Notes: generated by a model not told the origin, from the sequence alone. A stretch of 64,000 nucleotides of DNA from Apoda limacodes (GCA_946406115.1 OX291544.1:25995521-26059520); one strand, 5' to 3'; shown: positions 1 through 11,967, counted from the stretch's first letter. Made by a program: numbers and translations.

Positions 1-1982
1 TTTGACAGCTGTCATCTGAAATAAAGATCTTGACGAGATCTATCACTTTGGTAAAGAAATGACTAGGCTAAGATCAATAGTTTCAGAGATATAGTCATTC
101 TTAGTTTTACAGCTGTCATCAAAAATAAAGATCTTGACGAGATCTATCACTTTGGTAAAGAAAAGACTAGTCTACAATCAATAGTTTCAGAGATATAACC
201 CCTGTATATTTTGACAGCTGTCATCTGACATAAAGATCTTGACGAGATCTATCACTTTGGTAAAGAAACGCCTAGTCTAAAATCAATAGTTTCAGAGATA
301 TACTTCTTTATATTTTGACAGCTATCATCTGAAATAAAGATCTTAACGAGATATATCACTTTGGTAAAGAAACGCCTAGTCTACAATCAATAGTTTCAGA
401 GATATACCTCTTTACATTTTGACAGCTGTCATCAAAAATAAAGATCTTGCCGAGATCTATCTTTGGTAAAAAAACAACTAGTCTACAATCAATAGTTTCA
501 GAGATATAATCCCTGTATATTTCGACAGCTGTCATCTGACATAAAGATCTTGACGAGATCTATCACTTTGGTAAAGAAACGACTAGTCTAAAATCAACAG
601 TTTCAGAGATATACTTCTTTATATTTTGACATTTATCATCTGAAATAAAGATCTTAACGAGATATATCACTTTGGTAAAGAAACGCCTAGTCTACAATCA
701 ATAGTTTCAGAGATATACCTCTTTACATTTTGACAGCTGTCATCAAAAATAAAGATCTTGACGAGATTTATCACTTTGGTAAAGAAACGACTAATCTACA
801 ATCAATAGTTTCAGAGATATAGCCCTTTATATTTTGACAGCTGTCATCTAAAATAAAGATCTTGACGAGATCTATCACTTTGGTAAAGAAACGACTAGTC
901 TACAATCAATAGTTTCAGAGATATAACCCCTGTATATTTTGACAGCTGTCATCTGACATAAAGATCTTGACGAGATCTATCACTTTGGTAATGAAACGAC
1001 TAATCAACAATCAATAGTTTCAGAGATATAGCCCTGTATATTTTTTCAACTGTCATCTAAAATAAAGATCTTGACCAGATCTATTACTTTGGTAAATAAA
1101 CGACTAGGCTAAGATCAATAGTTTCAGAGATATAGTCATTCTAAGTTTGACAGCTGTCATCAGAAATAAAGATCTTGACGAGATCTATCACTTTGGTAAA
1201 GAAACGACTAGGCTAAGATCAATAGTTTCAGAGATATAGCCCTTTATATTTTGACAGCTGTCATCTGAAATAAAGATCTTGACGAGATATATCACTTTGG
1301 TAAAGAAACGCCTAGTCTAAAATCAATAGTTTCAGAGATATACTTCTTTATATTTTGACAGCTATCATCTGAAATAAAGATCTAAACGAGATATATCACT
1401 TTAGTAAAGAAACAACTAGTCTACAATCAATAGTTTCAGAGATATAACCCCTGTATATTTCGACAGCTGTCATCAAAAATAAAGATCTTGACGAGATCTA
1501 TCACTTTGGTAAAGAAACGACTAATCTACAATCAATAGTTTCAGAGATATAGCCCTTTATATTTTGACAGCTGTCATCTAAAATAAAGATCTTGACGAGA
1601 TCTATCACTTTAGTAAAGAAACAACTAGTCTACAATCAATAGTTTCAGAGATATAACCCCTGTATATTTCGACAGCTGTCATCAAAAATAAAGATCTTGA
1701 CGAGATCTATCACTTTGGTAAAGAAACGACTAATCTACAATCAATAGTTTCAGAGATATAGCCCTTTATATTTTGACAGCTGTCATCTAAAATAAAGATC
1801 TTGACGAGATCTATCACTTTGGTATAGAAATGACTAGTCTACAATCAATAGTTTCAGAGATATAGCCCTTTACATTTTGACAGCTGTCATCTGAAATAAA
1901 GATCTTGACGAGATCTATCACTTTGGTAAAGAAATGACTAGGCTAAGCTCAATAGTTTCAGAGATATAGTCATTCTTAGTTT

Positions 1983-4168
1983 GACAGCTGTCATCAAAAA
2001 TAAAGATCTTGACGAGATCTATCACTTTGGTAAAGAAATGAATAGTCTACAATCAATAGTTTCAGAGATATAACTCCTGTATATTTTGACAGCTGTCATC
2101 TGACATAAAGATCTTGACGAGATCTATCACTTTGGAAAAGAAACGACTAATCTACAATCAATAGTTTCAGAGATATAGCCCTTTATATTTTGAAAGCTGT
2201 CATCTGAAATAAAGATCTTGACGAGATCTATCACTTTTGCAGAGAAATGACTAGTCTACAATCAGTAGTTTCGGAGATATAGCCCTTTATATTTTGACAG
2301 CTGTCATCTGAAATAAAGATCATGACGAGATCTATTACTTTGGTAAAGAAACGACTAGGCTAAGATCAATAGTTTCAGAGATATAGTCATTCTAAGTTTG
2401 ACAGCTGTCATCAGAAATAAAGATCTTGACGAGATCTATCACTTTGGTAAAGAAACGACTAGGCTAAGATCAATAGTTTCAGAGATATAGCCCTTTATAT
2501 TTTGACAGCTGTCATCTGAAATAAAGATCTTGACGAGATATATCACTTTGGTAAAGAAACGCCTAGTCTAAAATCAATAGTTTCAGAGATATACTTCTTT
2601 ATATTTTGAAAGCTATCATCTGCAATAAAGATTTAAATGAGATATATCACTTTAGTAAAGAAACAACTAGTCTACAATCAATAGTTTCAGAGATATAACC
2701 CCTGTATATTTCGACAGCTGTCATCAAAAATAAAGATCTTGACGAGATCTATCACTTTGGTAAAGAAACGACTAATCTACAATCAATAGTTTCAGAGATA
2801 TAGCCCTTTATATTTTGACAGCTGTCATCTAAAATAAAGATCTTGACGAGATCTATCACTTTGGTATAGAAATGACTAGTCTACAATCAATAGTTTCAGA
2901 GATATAGCCCTTTACATTTTGACAGCTGTCATCTGAAATAAAGATCTTGACGAGATCTATCACTTTGGTAAAGAAACGACTAGGCTTAGATCAATAGTTT
3001 CAGAGATATAGCCCTTTATATTTTGACAGCTGTCATCTGAAATAAAGATCTTGACGAGATCTATCACTTTGGTAAAGAAACGACTAGGCTAAGATCAATA
3101 GTTTCAGAGATATAGTCATTCTTAGTTTGACAGCTGTCATCAAAAATAAAGATCTTGACGAGATCTATCACTTTGGTAAAGAAATGAATAGTCTACAATC
3201 AATAGTTTCAGAGATATAACTCCTGTATATTTTGACAGCTGTCATCTGACATAAAGATCTTGACGAGATCTATCACTTTGGAAAAGAAACGACTAATCTA
3301 CAATCAATAGTTTCAGAGATATAGCCCTTTATATTCTGAAAGCTGTCATCTGAAATAAAGATCTTGACGAGATCTATCACTTTTGCAGAGAAATGACTAG
3401 TCTACAATCAGTAGTTTCGGAGATATAGCCCTTTATATTTTGACAGCTGTCATCTGAAATAAACATCTTGACGAGATCTATTACTTTGGTAAATAAACGA
3501 CTAGGCTAAGATCAATAGTTTCAGAGATATAGTCATTCTAAGTTTGACAGCTGTCATCAGAAATAAAGATCTTGACGAGATCTATCACTTTGGTAAAGAA
3601 ACGACTAGGCTAAGATCAATAGTTTCAGAGATATAGCCCTTTATATTTTGACAGCTGTCATCTGAAATAAAGATCTTGACGAGATATATCACTTTGGTAA
3701 AGAAACGCCTAGTCTAAAATCAATAGTTTCAGAGATATACTTCTTTATATTTTGAAAGCTATCATCTGAAATAAAGATTTAAACGAGATATATCACTTTA
3801 GTAAAGAAACAACTAGTCTACAATCAATAGTTTCAGAGATATAACCCCTGTATATTTCGACAGCTGTCATCAAAAATAAAGATCTTGACGAGATCTATCA
3901 CTTTGGTAAAGAAACGACTAATCTACAATCAATAGTTTCAGAGATATAGCCCTTTATATTTTGACAGCTGTCATCTAAAATAAAGATCTTGACGAGATCT
4001 ATCACTTTGGTATAGAAATGACTAGTCTACAATCAATAGTTTCAGAGATATAGCCCTTTACATTTTGACAGCTGTCATCTGAAATAAAGATCTTGACGAG
4101 ATCTATCACTTTGGTAAAGAAATGACTAGGCTAAGATCAATAGTTTCAGAGATATAGTCATTCTTAGT
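1983..4168. repeat. Higher-order repeat blocks (11-mer then 10-mer of the satellite)
   Basis: Unit variants recur in a fixed order. The variant with AAATGAATAGTCTAC begins near 1983 and again near 3128, 11 units apart. The unit with GTCATTCTTAG followed by TCATCAAAAAT recurs near 4168, a further 10 units on. Within each block the order is kept: a GGAAAAGAAACG unit, a CTTTTGCAGAGAAATG unit with AATCAGTAGTTTCGG, a TATTAC unit, a TCATCAGAAAT unit, an AGATATATC unit, an AACAACTAG unit, and so on. The same order returns at about 6.68-7.7 kb and partly at 8.86-9.25 kb. The 1.04-1.15 kb block is therefore the current unit of amplification. Confidence 0.85.
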
Positions 4169-4570
4169 TTGACAGCTGTCATCAAAAATAAAGATCTTGA
4201 CGAGATCTATCACTTTGGTAAAGAAAAGACTAGTCTACAATCAATAGTTTCAGAGATATAACCCCTGTATATTTTGACAGCTGTCATCTGACATAAAGAT
4301 CTTGACGAGATCTATCACTTTGGTAAAGAAACGCCTAGTCTAAAATCAATAGTTTCAGAGATATACTTCTTTATATTTTGACAGCTATCATCTGAAATAA
4401 AGATCTTGCCGAGATCTATCACTTTGGTAAAGAAACGACTAGTCTACAATCAATAGTTTCAGAGATATAACCCCTGTATATTTTGACAGCTGTCATCTGA
4501 CATAAAGATCTTGACGAGATCTATCACTTTGGTTTCAGAGATATAGTCTACAATCAATAGTTTCAGAGAT

Positions 4571-4975
4571 ATACCTCTTTACATTTTGACAGCTGTCATC
4601 AAAAATAAAGATCTTGCCGAGATCTATCTTTGGTAAAAAAACAACTAGTCTACAATCAATAGTTTCAGAGATATAGTCCTTTATATTTTGACAGCTGTCA
4701 TCTAAAATAAAGATCTTGACGAGATCTATCACTTTGGTAAAGAAACGACTAGTCTACAATCAATAGTTTCAGAGATATACCTCTTTACATTTTGACAGCT
4801 GTCATCAAAAATAAAGATCTTGCCGAGATCTATCTTTGGTAAAAAAACAACTAGTCTACAATCAATAGTTTCAGAGATATAGTCCTTTATATTTTGACAG
4901 CTGTCATCTAAAATAAAGATCTTGACGAGATCTATCACTTTGGTAAAGAAACGACTAGTCTACAATCAATAGTTT
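4571..4975. repeat. Local dimer duplication inside the satellite
   Basis: A two-unit block (CCTCTTTACATTT linker, TCATCAAAAAT unit with the GCCGAGATCTATCTTTGG deletion form, then a GTCCTTTATATTT linker and a TCATCTAAAAT unit) occurs twice in succession, about 200 bp apart and apparently identical. This is a second amplification register, smaller than the 10-11-unit blocks. Confidence 0.8.
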
Positions 4976-7900
4976 CAGAGATATACCTCTTTACATTTTG
5001 ACAGCTGTCATCAAAAATAAAGATCTTGCCGAGATCTATCACTTTGGTAAAGAAACGACTAGTCTACAATCAATAGTTTCAGAGATATAACCCCTGTATA
5101 TTTTGACAGCTGTCATCTGACATAAAGATCTTGACGAGATCTATCACTTTGGTAATGAAACGACTAATCAACAATCAATAGTTTCAGAGATATAGCCCTG
5201 TATATTTTTTCAACTGTCATCTAAAATAAAGATCTTGACCAGATCTATTACTTTGGTAAATAAACGACTAGGCTAAGATCAATAGTTTCAGAGATATAGT
5301 CATTCTAAGTTTGACAGCTGTCATCAGAAATAAAGATCTTGACGAGATCTATCACTTTGGTAAAGAAACGACTAGGCTAAGATCAATAGTTTCAGAGATA
5401 TAGCCCTTTATATTTTGACAGCTGTCATCTGAAATAAAGATCTTGACGAGATATATCACTTTGGTAAAGAAACGCCTAGTCTAAAATCAATAGTTTCAGA
5501 GATATACTTCTTTATATTTTGACAGCTATCATCTGAAATAAAGATCTAAACGAGATATATCACTTTAGTAAAGAAACAACTAGTCTACAATCAATAGTTT
5601 CAGAGATATAACCCCTGTATATTTCGACAGCTGTCATCAAAAATAAAGATCTTGACGAGATCTATCACTTTGGTAAAGAAACGACTAATCTACAATCAAT
5701 AGTTTCAGAGATATAGCCCTTTATATTTTGACAGCTGTCATCTAAAATAAAGATCTTGACGAGATCTATCACTTTGGTATAGAAATGACTAGTCTACAAT
5801 CAATAGTTTCAGAGATATAGCCCTTTATATTTTGACAGCTGTCATCTGAAATAAAGATCTTGACGAGATCTATCACTTTGGTAAAGAAACGACTAATCTA
5901 CAATCAATAGTTTCAGAGATATAGCCCTTTATATTTTGACAGCTGTCATCTAAAATAAAGATCTTGACGAGATCTATCACTTTGGTATAGAAATGACTAG
6001 TCTACAATCAATAGTTTCAGAGATATAGCCCTTTATATTTTGACAGCTGTCATCTGAAATAAAGATCTTGACGAGATCTATCACTTTGGTAAAGAAATGA
6101 CTAGGCTAAGATCAATAGTTACAGAGATATAGTCATTCTTAGTTTGACAGCTGTCATCAAAAATAAAGATCTTGACGAGATCTATCACTTTGGTAAAGAA
6201 ACGACTAGTCTACAATCAATAGTTTCAGAGATATAACCCCTGTATATTTTGACAACTGTCATCTGACATAAAGATCTTGACGAGATCTATCACTTTGGTA
6301 AAGAAACGACTAATCTACAATCAATAGTTTCAGAGATATAGCCCTGTATATTTTGACAACTGTCATCTAAAATAAAGATCTTGACGAGATCTATTACTTT
6401 GGTAAATAAACGACTAGGCTAAGATCAATAGTTTCAGAGATATAGTCATTCTAAGTTTGACAGCTGTCATTAGAAATAAAGATCTTGACGAGATCTATCA
6501 CTTTGGTAAAGAAACGACTAGGCTTAGATCAATAGTTTCAGAGATATAGCCCTTTATATTTTGACAGCTGTCATCTGAAATAAAGATCTTGACGAGATCT
6601 ATCACTTTGGTAAAGAAACGACTAGGCTAAGCTCAATAGTTTCAGAGATATAGTCATTCTTAGTTTGACAGCTGTCATCAAAAATAAAGATCTTGACGAG
6701 ATCTATCACTTTGGTAAAGAAATGAATAGTCTACAATCAATAGTTTCAGAGATATAACTCCTGTATATTTTGACAGCTGTCATCTGACATAAAGATCTTG
6801 ACGAGATCTATCACTTTGGAAAAGAAACGACTAATCTACAATCAATAGTTTCAGAGATATAGCCCTTTATATTTTGAAAGCTGTCATCTGAAATAAAGAT
6901 CTTGACGAGATCTATCACTTTTGCAGAGAAATGACTAGTCTACAATCAGTAGTTTCGGAGATATAGCCCTTTATATTTTGACAGCTGTCATCTGAAATAA
7001 AGATCATGACGAGATCTATTACTTTGGTAAATAAACGACTAGGCTAAGATCAATAGTTTCAGAGATATAGTCATTCTAAGTTTGACAGCTGTCATCAGAA
7101 ATAAAGATCTTGACGAGATCTATCACTTTGGTAAAGAAACGACTAGGCTAAGATCAATAGTTTCAGAGATATAGCCCTTTATATTTTGACAGCTGTCATC
7201 TGAAATAAAGATCTTGACGAGATATATCACTTTGGTAAAGAAACGCCTAGTCTAAAATCAATAGTTTCAGAGATATACTTCTTTATATTTTGAAAGCTAT
7301 CATCTGCAATAAAGATTTAAATGAGATATATCACTTTAGTAAAGAAACAACTAGTCTACAATCAATAGTTTCAGAGATATAACCCCTGTATATTTCGACA
7401 GCTGTCATCAAAAATAAAGATCTTGACGAGATCTATCACTTTGGTAAAGAAACGACTAATCTACAATCAATAGTTTCAGAGATATAGCCCTTTATATTTT
7501 GACAGCTGTCATCTAAAATAAAGATCTTGACGAGATCTATCACTTTGGTATAGAAATGACTAGTCTACAATCAATAGTTTCAGAGATATAGCCCTTTACA
7601 TTTTGACAGCTGTCATCTGAAATAAAGATCTTGACGAGATCTATCACTTTGGTAAAGAAATGACTAGGCTAAGATCAATAGTTTCAGAGATATAGTCATT
7701 CTTAGTTTGACAGCTGTCATCAAAAATAAAGATCTTGACGAGATCTATCACTTTGGTAAAGAAACGACTAGTCTACAATCAATAGTTTCAGAGATATAAC
7801 CCCTGTATATTTTGACAGCTGTCATCTGACATAAAGATCTTCACGAGATCTATCACTTTGGTAAAGAAACGACTAATCTACAGTCAATAGTTTCAGAGAT

Positions 7901-9339
7901 ATAGCCCTGTATATTTCGACAACTGTCATCTAAAATAAAGATCTTGACGAGATCTATTACTTTGGTAAATAAACGACTAGGCTAAGATCAATAGTTTCAG
8001 AGATATAGTCATTCTAAGTTTGACAGCTGTCATCAGAAATAAAGATCTTGACGAGATCTATCACTTTGGTAAAGAAACGACTAGGCTAAGATCAATAGTT
8101 TCAGAGATATAGCCCTTTATATTTTGACAGCTGTCATCTGAAATAAAGATCTTGACGAGATATATTACTTTGGTAAAGAAACGCCTAGTCTAAAATCAAT
8201 CGTTTCAGAGATATACTTCTTTATATTTTGACAGCTATCGTCTGAAATAAAGATCTAAACGAGATATATCACTTTGGTAAAGAAACGCCTAGTTTACAAT
8301 CAATAGTTTCAGAGATATACCTTTTTACATTTTGACAGCTGTCATCAAAAATAAAGATCTTGATGAGATCTATCACTTTGGTAAAGAAACGACTAGTCTA
8401 CAATCAATAGTTTCAGAGATATAACTCCTGTATATTTTGACAGCTGTCATCTGACAAAAAGATCTTGACGAGATCTATCACTTTGGTAAAGAAACGACTA
8501 ATCTACAATCAATAGTTTCAGAGATATAGCCCTTTATATTTTGACAGCTGTCATCTAAAATAAAGATCTTGACGAGATCTATCACTTTGGTATAGAAATG
8601 ACTAGTCTACAATCAATAGTTTCAGAGATATAGCCTTTTATATTTTGACAGCTGTCATCTAAAATAAAGATCTTGACGAGATCTATCACTTTGGTAAAGA
8701 AACGACTAGGCTTAGATCAATAGTTTCAGAGATATAGCCCTTTATATTTTGACAGCTGTCATCTGAAATAAAGATCTTGACGAGATCTATCACTTTGGTA
8801 AAGAAACGACTAGGCTAAGATCAATAGTTTCAGAGATTTAGTCATTCTTAGTTTGACAGCTCTCATCAAAAATAAAGATCTTGACGAGATCTATCACTTT
8901 GGTAAAGAAACGACTAGTCTACAATCAATAGTTTCAGAGATATAACTCCTGTATATTTTGACAGCTGTCATCTGACATAAAGATCTTGACGAGATCTATC
9001 ACTTTGGAAAAGAAACGACTAATCTACAATCAATAGTTTCAGAGATATAGCCCTTTATATTTTGAAAGCTGTCATCTGAAATAAAGATCTTGACGAGATC
9101 TATCACTTTTGCAGAGAAATGACTAGTCTACAATCAATAGTTTCGGAGATATAGCCCTTTATATTTTGACAGCTGTCATCTGAAATAAAGATCTTGACGA
9201 GATCTATTACTTTGGTAAATAAACGACTAGGCTAAGATCAATAGTTTCAGAGATATAGTCATTGTTAGTTTGACAGCTGTCATCAAAAATAAAGATCTTG
9301 ACGAGATCTATCACTTTGGTAAGGAAAAGACTAGTCTAC

Positions 9340-9648
9340 AATCAATAGTTTCAGAGATAAAGCCCTTTATAGTTTGACAGCTGTCATCGGAAATAAAGAT
9401 CTTGACGAGATCTATCACTTTGGTAAGGAAACAACAAGTCTACAATCAATAGTTTCAGAGATAAACCCCTTTATAGTTTGACAACTGTCATCTGAAATAA
9501 AGATCTTGAAGAGATCTATCACTTTGGTAAAGAAACGACTAGTCTAAGATCAATAGTTTTGGAGATAGCACTTTTTGGATTGACAGCTGTCATCTGAAAT
9601 AAAGATCTTGACGAGACTAGTCTAAGATCAATATTTTTGGAGATAAAA
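9340..9648. repeat. Degenerate right edge of the satellite array
   Basis: The last three units diverge step by step: AAGGAAA replaces AAAGAAA, GAGATAAA replaces GAGATATA, then TTTTGGAGATAG appears. The final unit lacks the TCTATCACTTTGGTAAAGAAAC segment, so GACGAG runs straight into ACTAGTCTAAG. Unit-like sequence ends near 9648. Rising divergence at the edge is expected of an array homogenised from its centre. Confidence 0.85.
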
Positions 9649-9792
9649 ATAAAAGACTAATTATCTTCAGATCTTAACATTTGAAGTGACCTGAAAATGC
9701 ATTAGCACATCACTATAAAATACTAAAAAAAAAATGCAATGTACTAAGGGTTATACAGGGGGTATATAATTTGAAAATATAAGTCACTGGTA

Positions 9793-9854
9793 CCACGAGG
9801 AATAGGTTGTCCTCGTGGACCCATTAATGGGTCAATTCAATGGGTCCACGAGGA
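9793..9854. repeat. Compound stem-loop
   Basis: TCCTCGTGGACCCATT at 9810-9825 is matched perfectly by its reverse complement at 9839-9854 (16 bp, 13-base spacer). A further CCACGAGGA at 9793-9801 can pair instead with TCCTCGTGG at 9810-9818. AATGGGT is also present twice (9826-9832, 9839-9845). Two mutually exclusive hairpins are possible. I see no gene next to it. Confidence 0.8.
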
Positions 9855-9926
9855 AACGCCGCATTTTTTGACTAAGAAAGTGGTCGCGTATACAATAAGG
9901 TTGCAAAACACTGGCCTGGATTATTA

Positions 9927-10283
9927 AAGTGAAAACTTCTTTAGCGGCGTTGTGCACTTTTTTTGGTATGGGTAAAAAATGATAAACTCGCGTCAGGTCA
10001 CGTGTCCTAGTCGTGGAAATTCGTAAGACGGAAACCGTAATGCCACGCCTATTATAATTTTTATTTTTAGTATTCGCGATTATGAGTAGTACAGGGAGGT
10101 TGGATATAGAATTTTAATTCTATGACAGATTGTGATGTCAAATATACTACGTCAAAAAAGTAAATAAACAAACATTATTATTTCTTGACAATGTCAAAGA
10201 CATGTCTTGTGACATATTTGAGTGTTAAGCGCGAATCGTGTGTAAAGGTTTTCACTTCTGCCGGCACTCCCGGAGTGCAACTC
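9927..10283 (+). mobile_element. Helentron/Helitron-like non-autonomous element, copy A
   Basis: This segment shares a long, nearly identical sequence with 48275-48931. It starts with AAGTGAAAACTTCTTTAGCG. Near its 3' end GTTTTCACTT (10248-10257) is the exact reverse complement of the start, followed by a GC-rich hairpin GCACTCC-C-GGAGTGC (10264-10278) and then a T-run. A subterminal inverted repeat, a 3' hairpin and insertion at T-rich sites fit Helentron-type non-autonomous elements; the class assignment is inference, the repeat family is directly seen. It has no coding capacity. Compared with the copy at 48.3 kb it lacks about 300 bp between GTAAGACGG and AAACCGTAATG. Confidence 0.65.
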
Positions 10284-10626
10284 TTTTTTATTTATCAAAG
10301 CTATTTTAAGTGGGAACCTATAGTGATTCTTACCCTTCTACAAGGGTAGTAGCAGTTAACAGGGTTAGTGCTGTAGTAAATAAATTTACGAATAACAGTT
10401 TGTGCGACCTTATAAATAAAGGCAACATTAACATCATAATAAATCAAATGATATCTTTGACATTTCCTCTGGTTATAATTATTTTTGTTAATTAATGAAT
10501 AAGCTTAAAATAATCTATTTTAACTTATCTCGGCCGTTCTGCTCCATTAACGTTAAACCGTGATAATTATCATGATTTTCTCTGCTTTACAGAGAAGAAA
10601 ACCGAATAAGGGCCGGGTGATGCAGA
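10284..10626. other. No recognisable gene or element
   Basis: AT-rich sequence between the Helentron-like copy and the MITE. A 61-codon ORF at 10310-10495 has no recognisable motif and no supporting context. Confidence 0.5.
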
Positions 10627-10913
10627 TGTCGCACGCAAATCGTATAATCGGCCGTTTCACAATATGCCTAGGCAGATCGTAAAGTATGGAATAGAAATTA
10701 CCATATAACTGAACAGATTATTGTATGAAGCCTGGCTGGAACGCTCCGCTCGCTTTGCTCGCTCCGCATCTACGTTTACAAAAGAGAAACTGAACCGAAC
10801 CTAACCTAACATACATGACGTATACAGTGCGATTTCTGTTCCTTTCGTTTCCATACTTTATGATTTGCCTAGGCATATTGTGAAACGGCGGATTATACGA
10901 TTTGCCTGTGACA
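10627..10913. mobile_element. MITE-like element with ~65-bp terminal inverted repeats
   Basis: The left arm (10627-10691, TGTCGCACGCAAATCG to AAAGTATGGAA) is matched by the reverse complement of the right arm (10849-10913) with about six mismatches. The shared core includes GTATAATC, CGTTTCACAATATGCCTAGGC and AAAGTATGGAA. The ~160-bp interior has no ORF of note; a minus-strand 69-codon ORF simply crosses the element. The long inverted termini and ~290-bp length indicate a non-autonomous DNA transposon. The transposase superfamily cannot be assigned because no target-site duplication is clear. Confidence 0.75.
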
Positions 10914-11426
10914 CAGATACCAAACACTTCTGTTAAGTGGAAGACGTAATATGGCTTTACTGATTTATATACACCCAGTACCGAACTTAGTTCAGTATTT
11001 AAGTAAGTAGAGTAATAAAATTAGTGCAGTAGTGAACTAAGTGCTGTAGTGAAATTAGAACAGAAGTGAAATTATTGCATTAGTTGTATTTTACGATGCA
11101 CATTATTCAGAGATATAAAGGATTCTAGGAAATTAAACTCATAGGTGAAATGGGTAGTATAGTTTGTACGAATGATTATATTTTTCTATTTTCATTTGCT
11201 TAAGACTTAACAATAGAAATTACGAACCTTAACTTCAAGTTACAGAAGTACCTAAAATTCGTCTTTTCGTGATTAAAAGTTGAAATTGTTGATTAGGAGC
11301 AATAGCTATTTAAAGGTATTTGAAAAAAAAGACTTTATAATTGGGTGTGGTGTATATACGCAACTAGGTTTCCTCTCCAAAGTACACAGCCCTGGTTTTT
11401 GTCGTTGCCAGTGCGACGTTAAGCTC
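10914..11426. other. No recognisable gene; TAGTG-rich stretch
   Basis: AT-rich, with loose repetition of AGTAGTGAAATTAG-like words near 11010-11085. I see no gene or named element. Confidence 0.45.
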
Positions 11427-11613
11427 AAATCTCCCTGCCAAGGTTTTCTGCAAGGACTACTGTATGGAGTTCTTCAAGAAAGAAGTTATTAGATTTCTGA
11501 AGGGTCGGCAACGCGCGAGTGATGTCCCTGGTGTTGCAAGAATCCATAGGCTACGGTGACCGCTTATTATCAGGCGGACCGTAAGCTTGTTCGCCACCTT
11601 AGTGGTATAAAAA
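11427..11613 (+). mobile_element. 5'-truncated LINE 3' end (same family as 35-38 kb)
   Basis: The sequence from CCCTGCCAAGGTTTTCTGC through GGCTACGGTGACCGC, GTAAGCTTG and CACCTTAGTGGTATAAAAAAAAA matches the end of the element at 45455-46411. It encodes the last RT-region residues (KEVIRFLKGRQRASD-like) followed by the 3' UTR and a short poly(A). The severe 5' truncation is typical of target-primed reverse transcription. Confidence 0.9.
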
Positions 11614-11763
11614 AAAAGTGGAGTTTTCATATTTTTTTCTTTCTTTTTTGTTCTTAAACATCTAGCTAGATGGTGGTGTCCTTGAGGTCTATATAAAAAA
11701 CCAGATCCAGGGCAATAAACGTCAAATTCTACAGATTAGCGACACCTATTTGTGTGTAATACA

Positions 11764-11808
11764 CAAGAAGCTTATATAAGGATGTCACGAGTGTATATAT
11801 ATATATAG

Positions 11809-11841
<33 letters not shown>

Positions 11842-11914
11842 GTTTATATAAGCTTTTTGGTAATACACATGTAGCTTATATATGGATGTCACGAGTGTAT
11901 ATATATATATATAG

Positions 11915-11967
<53 letters not shown>

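Larger units (their letters stand above)
1..9648. repeat. Satellite array, ~104-bp unit, about 90 tandem copies
   Basis: The same unit recurs head to tail without interruption. Starts of the AGCTGTCATC block at 7, 111, 216 and 320 give a period of 104-105 bp, and distant copies stay in phase (for example 987 and 5151 are 40 units apart). Each unit contains, in order, a TGACAGCTGTCA palindrome, AAAGATCTTGACGAGATCT, ATCACTTTGGTAAAGAAA, a variable ACTAGTCTACAATC or ACTAGGCTAAGATC segment, AATAGTTTCAGAGATATA, and a variable ~14-bp AT-rich linker (GCCCTTTATATTT, ACCCCTGTATATTT, GTCATTCTTAGTT, CTTCTTTATATTT, CCTCTTTACATTT). The array is open at the left window edge. ORFs inside it (for example 4535-4938, minus) are read-through of the repeat and not genes. 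Units differ mostly by single substitutions. Confidence 0.97.

Noticed and set aside
4535..4938. Two minus-strand ORFs encoding repeated MIDLVKIFILDDSCQN
   Set aside because: They are read-through of two near-identical satellite dimers; the frame opens only because of a local deletion form of the unit.
1..9648. Could the regular repeats be a CRISPR array?
   Set aside because: The whole 104-bp unit repeats with no unique spacers, the surrounding DNA is eukaryotic and there are no cas genes; it is a satellite.
10795..10810. AACCTAACCTAAC as an insect (TTAGG)n telomere relic
   Set aside because: Only two units are present, inside a MITE; too short to mean anything.
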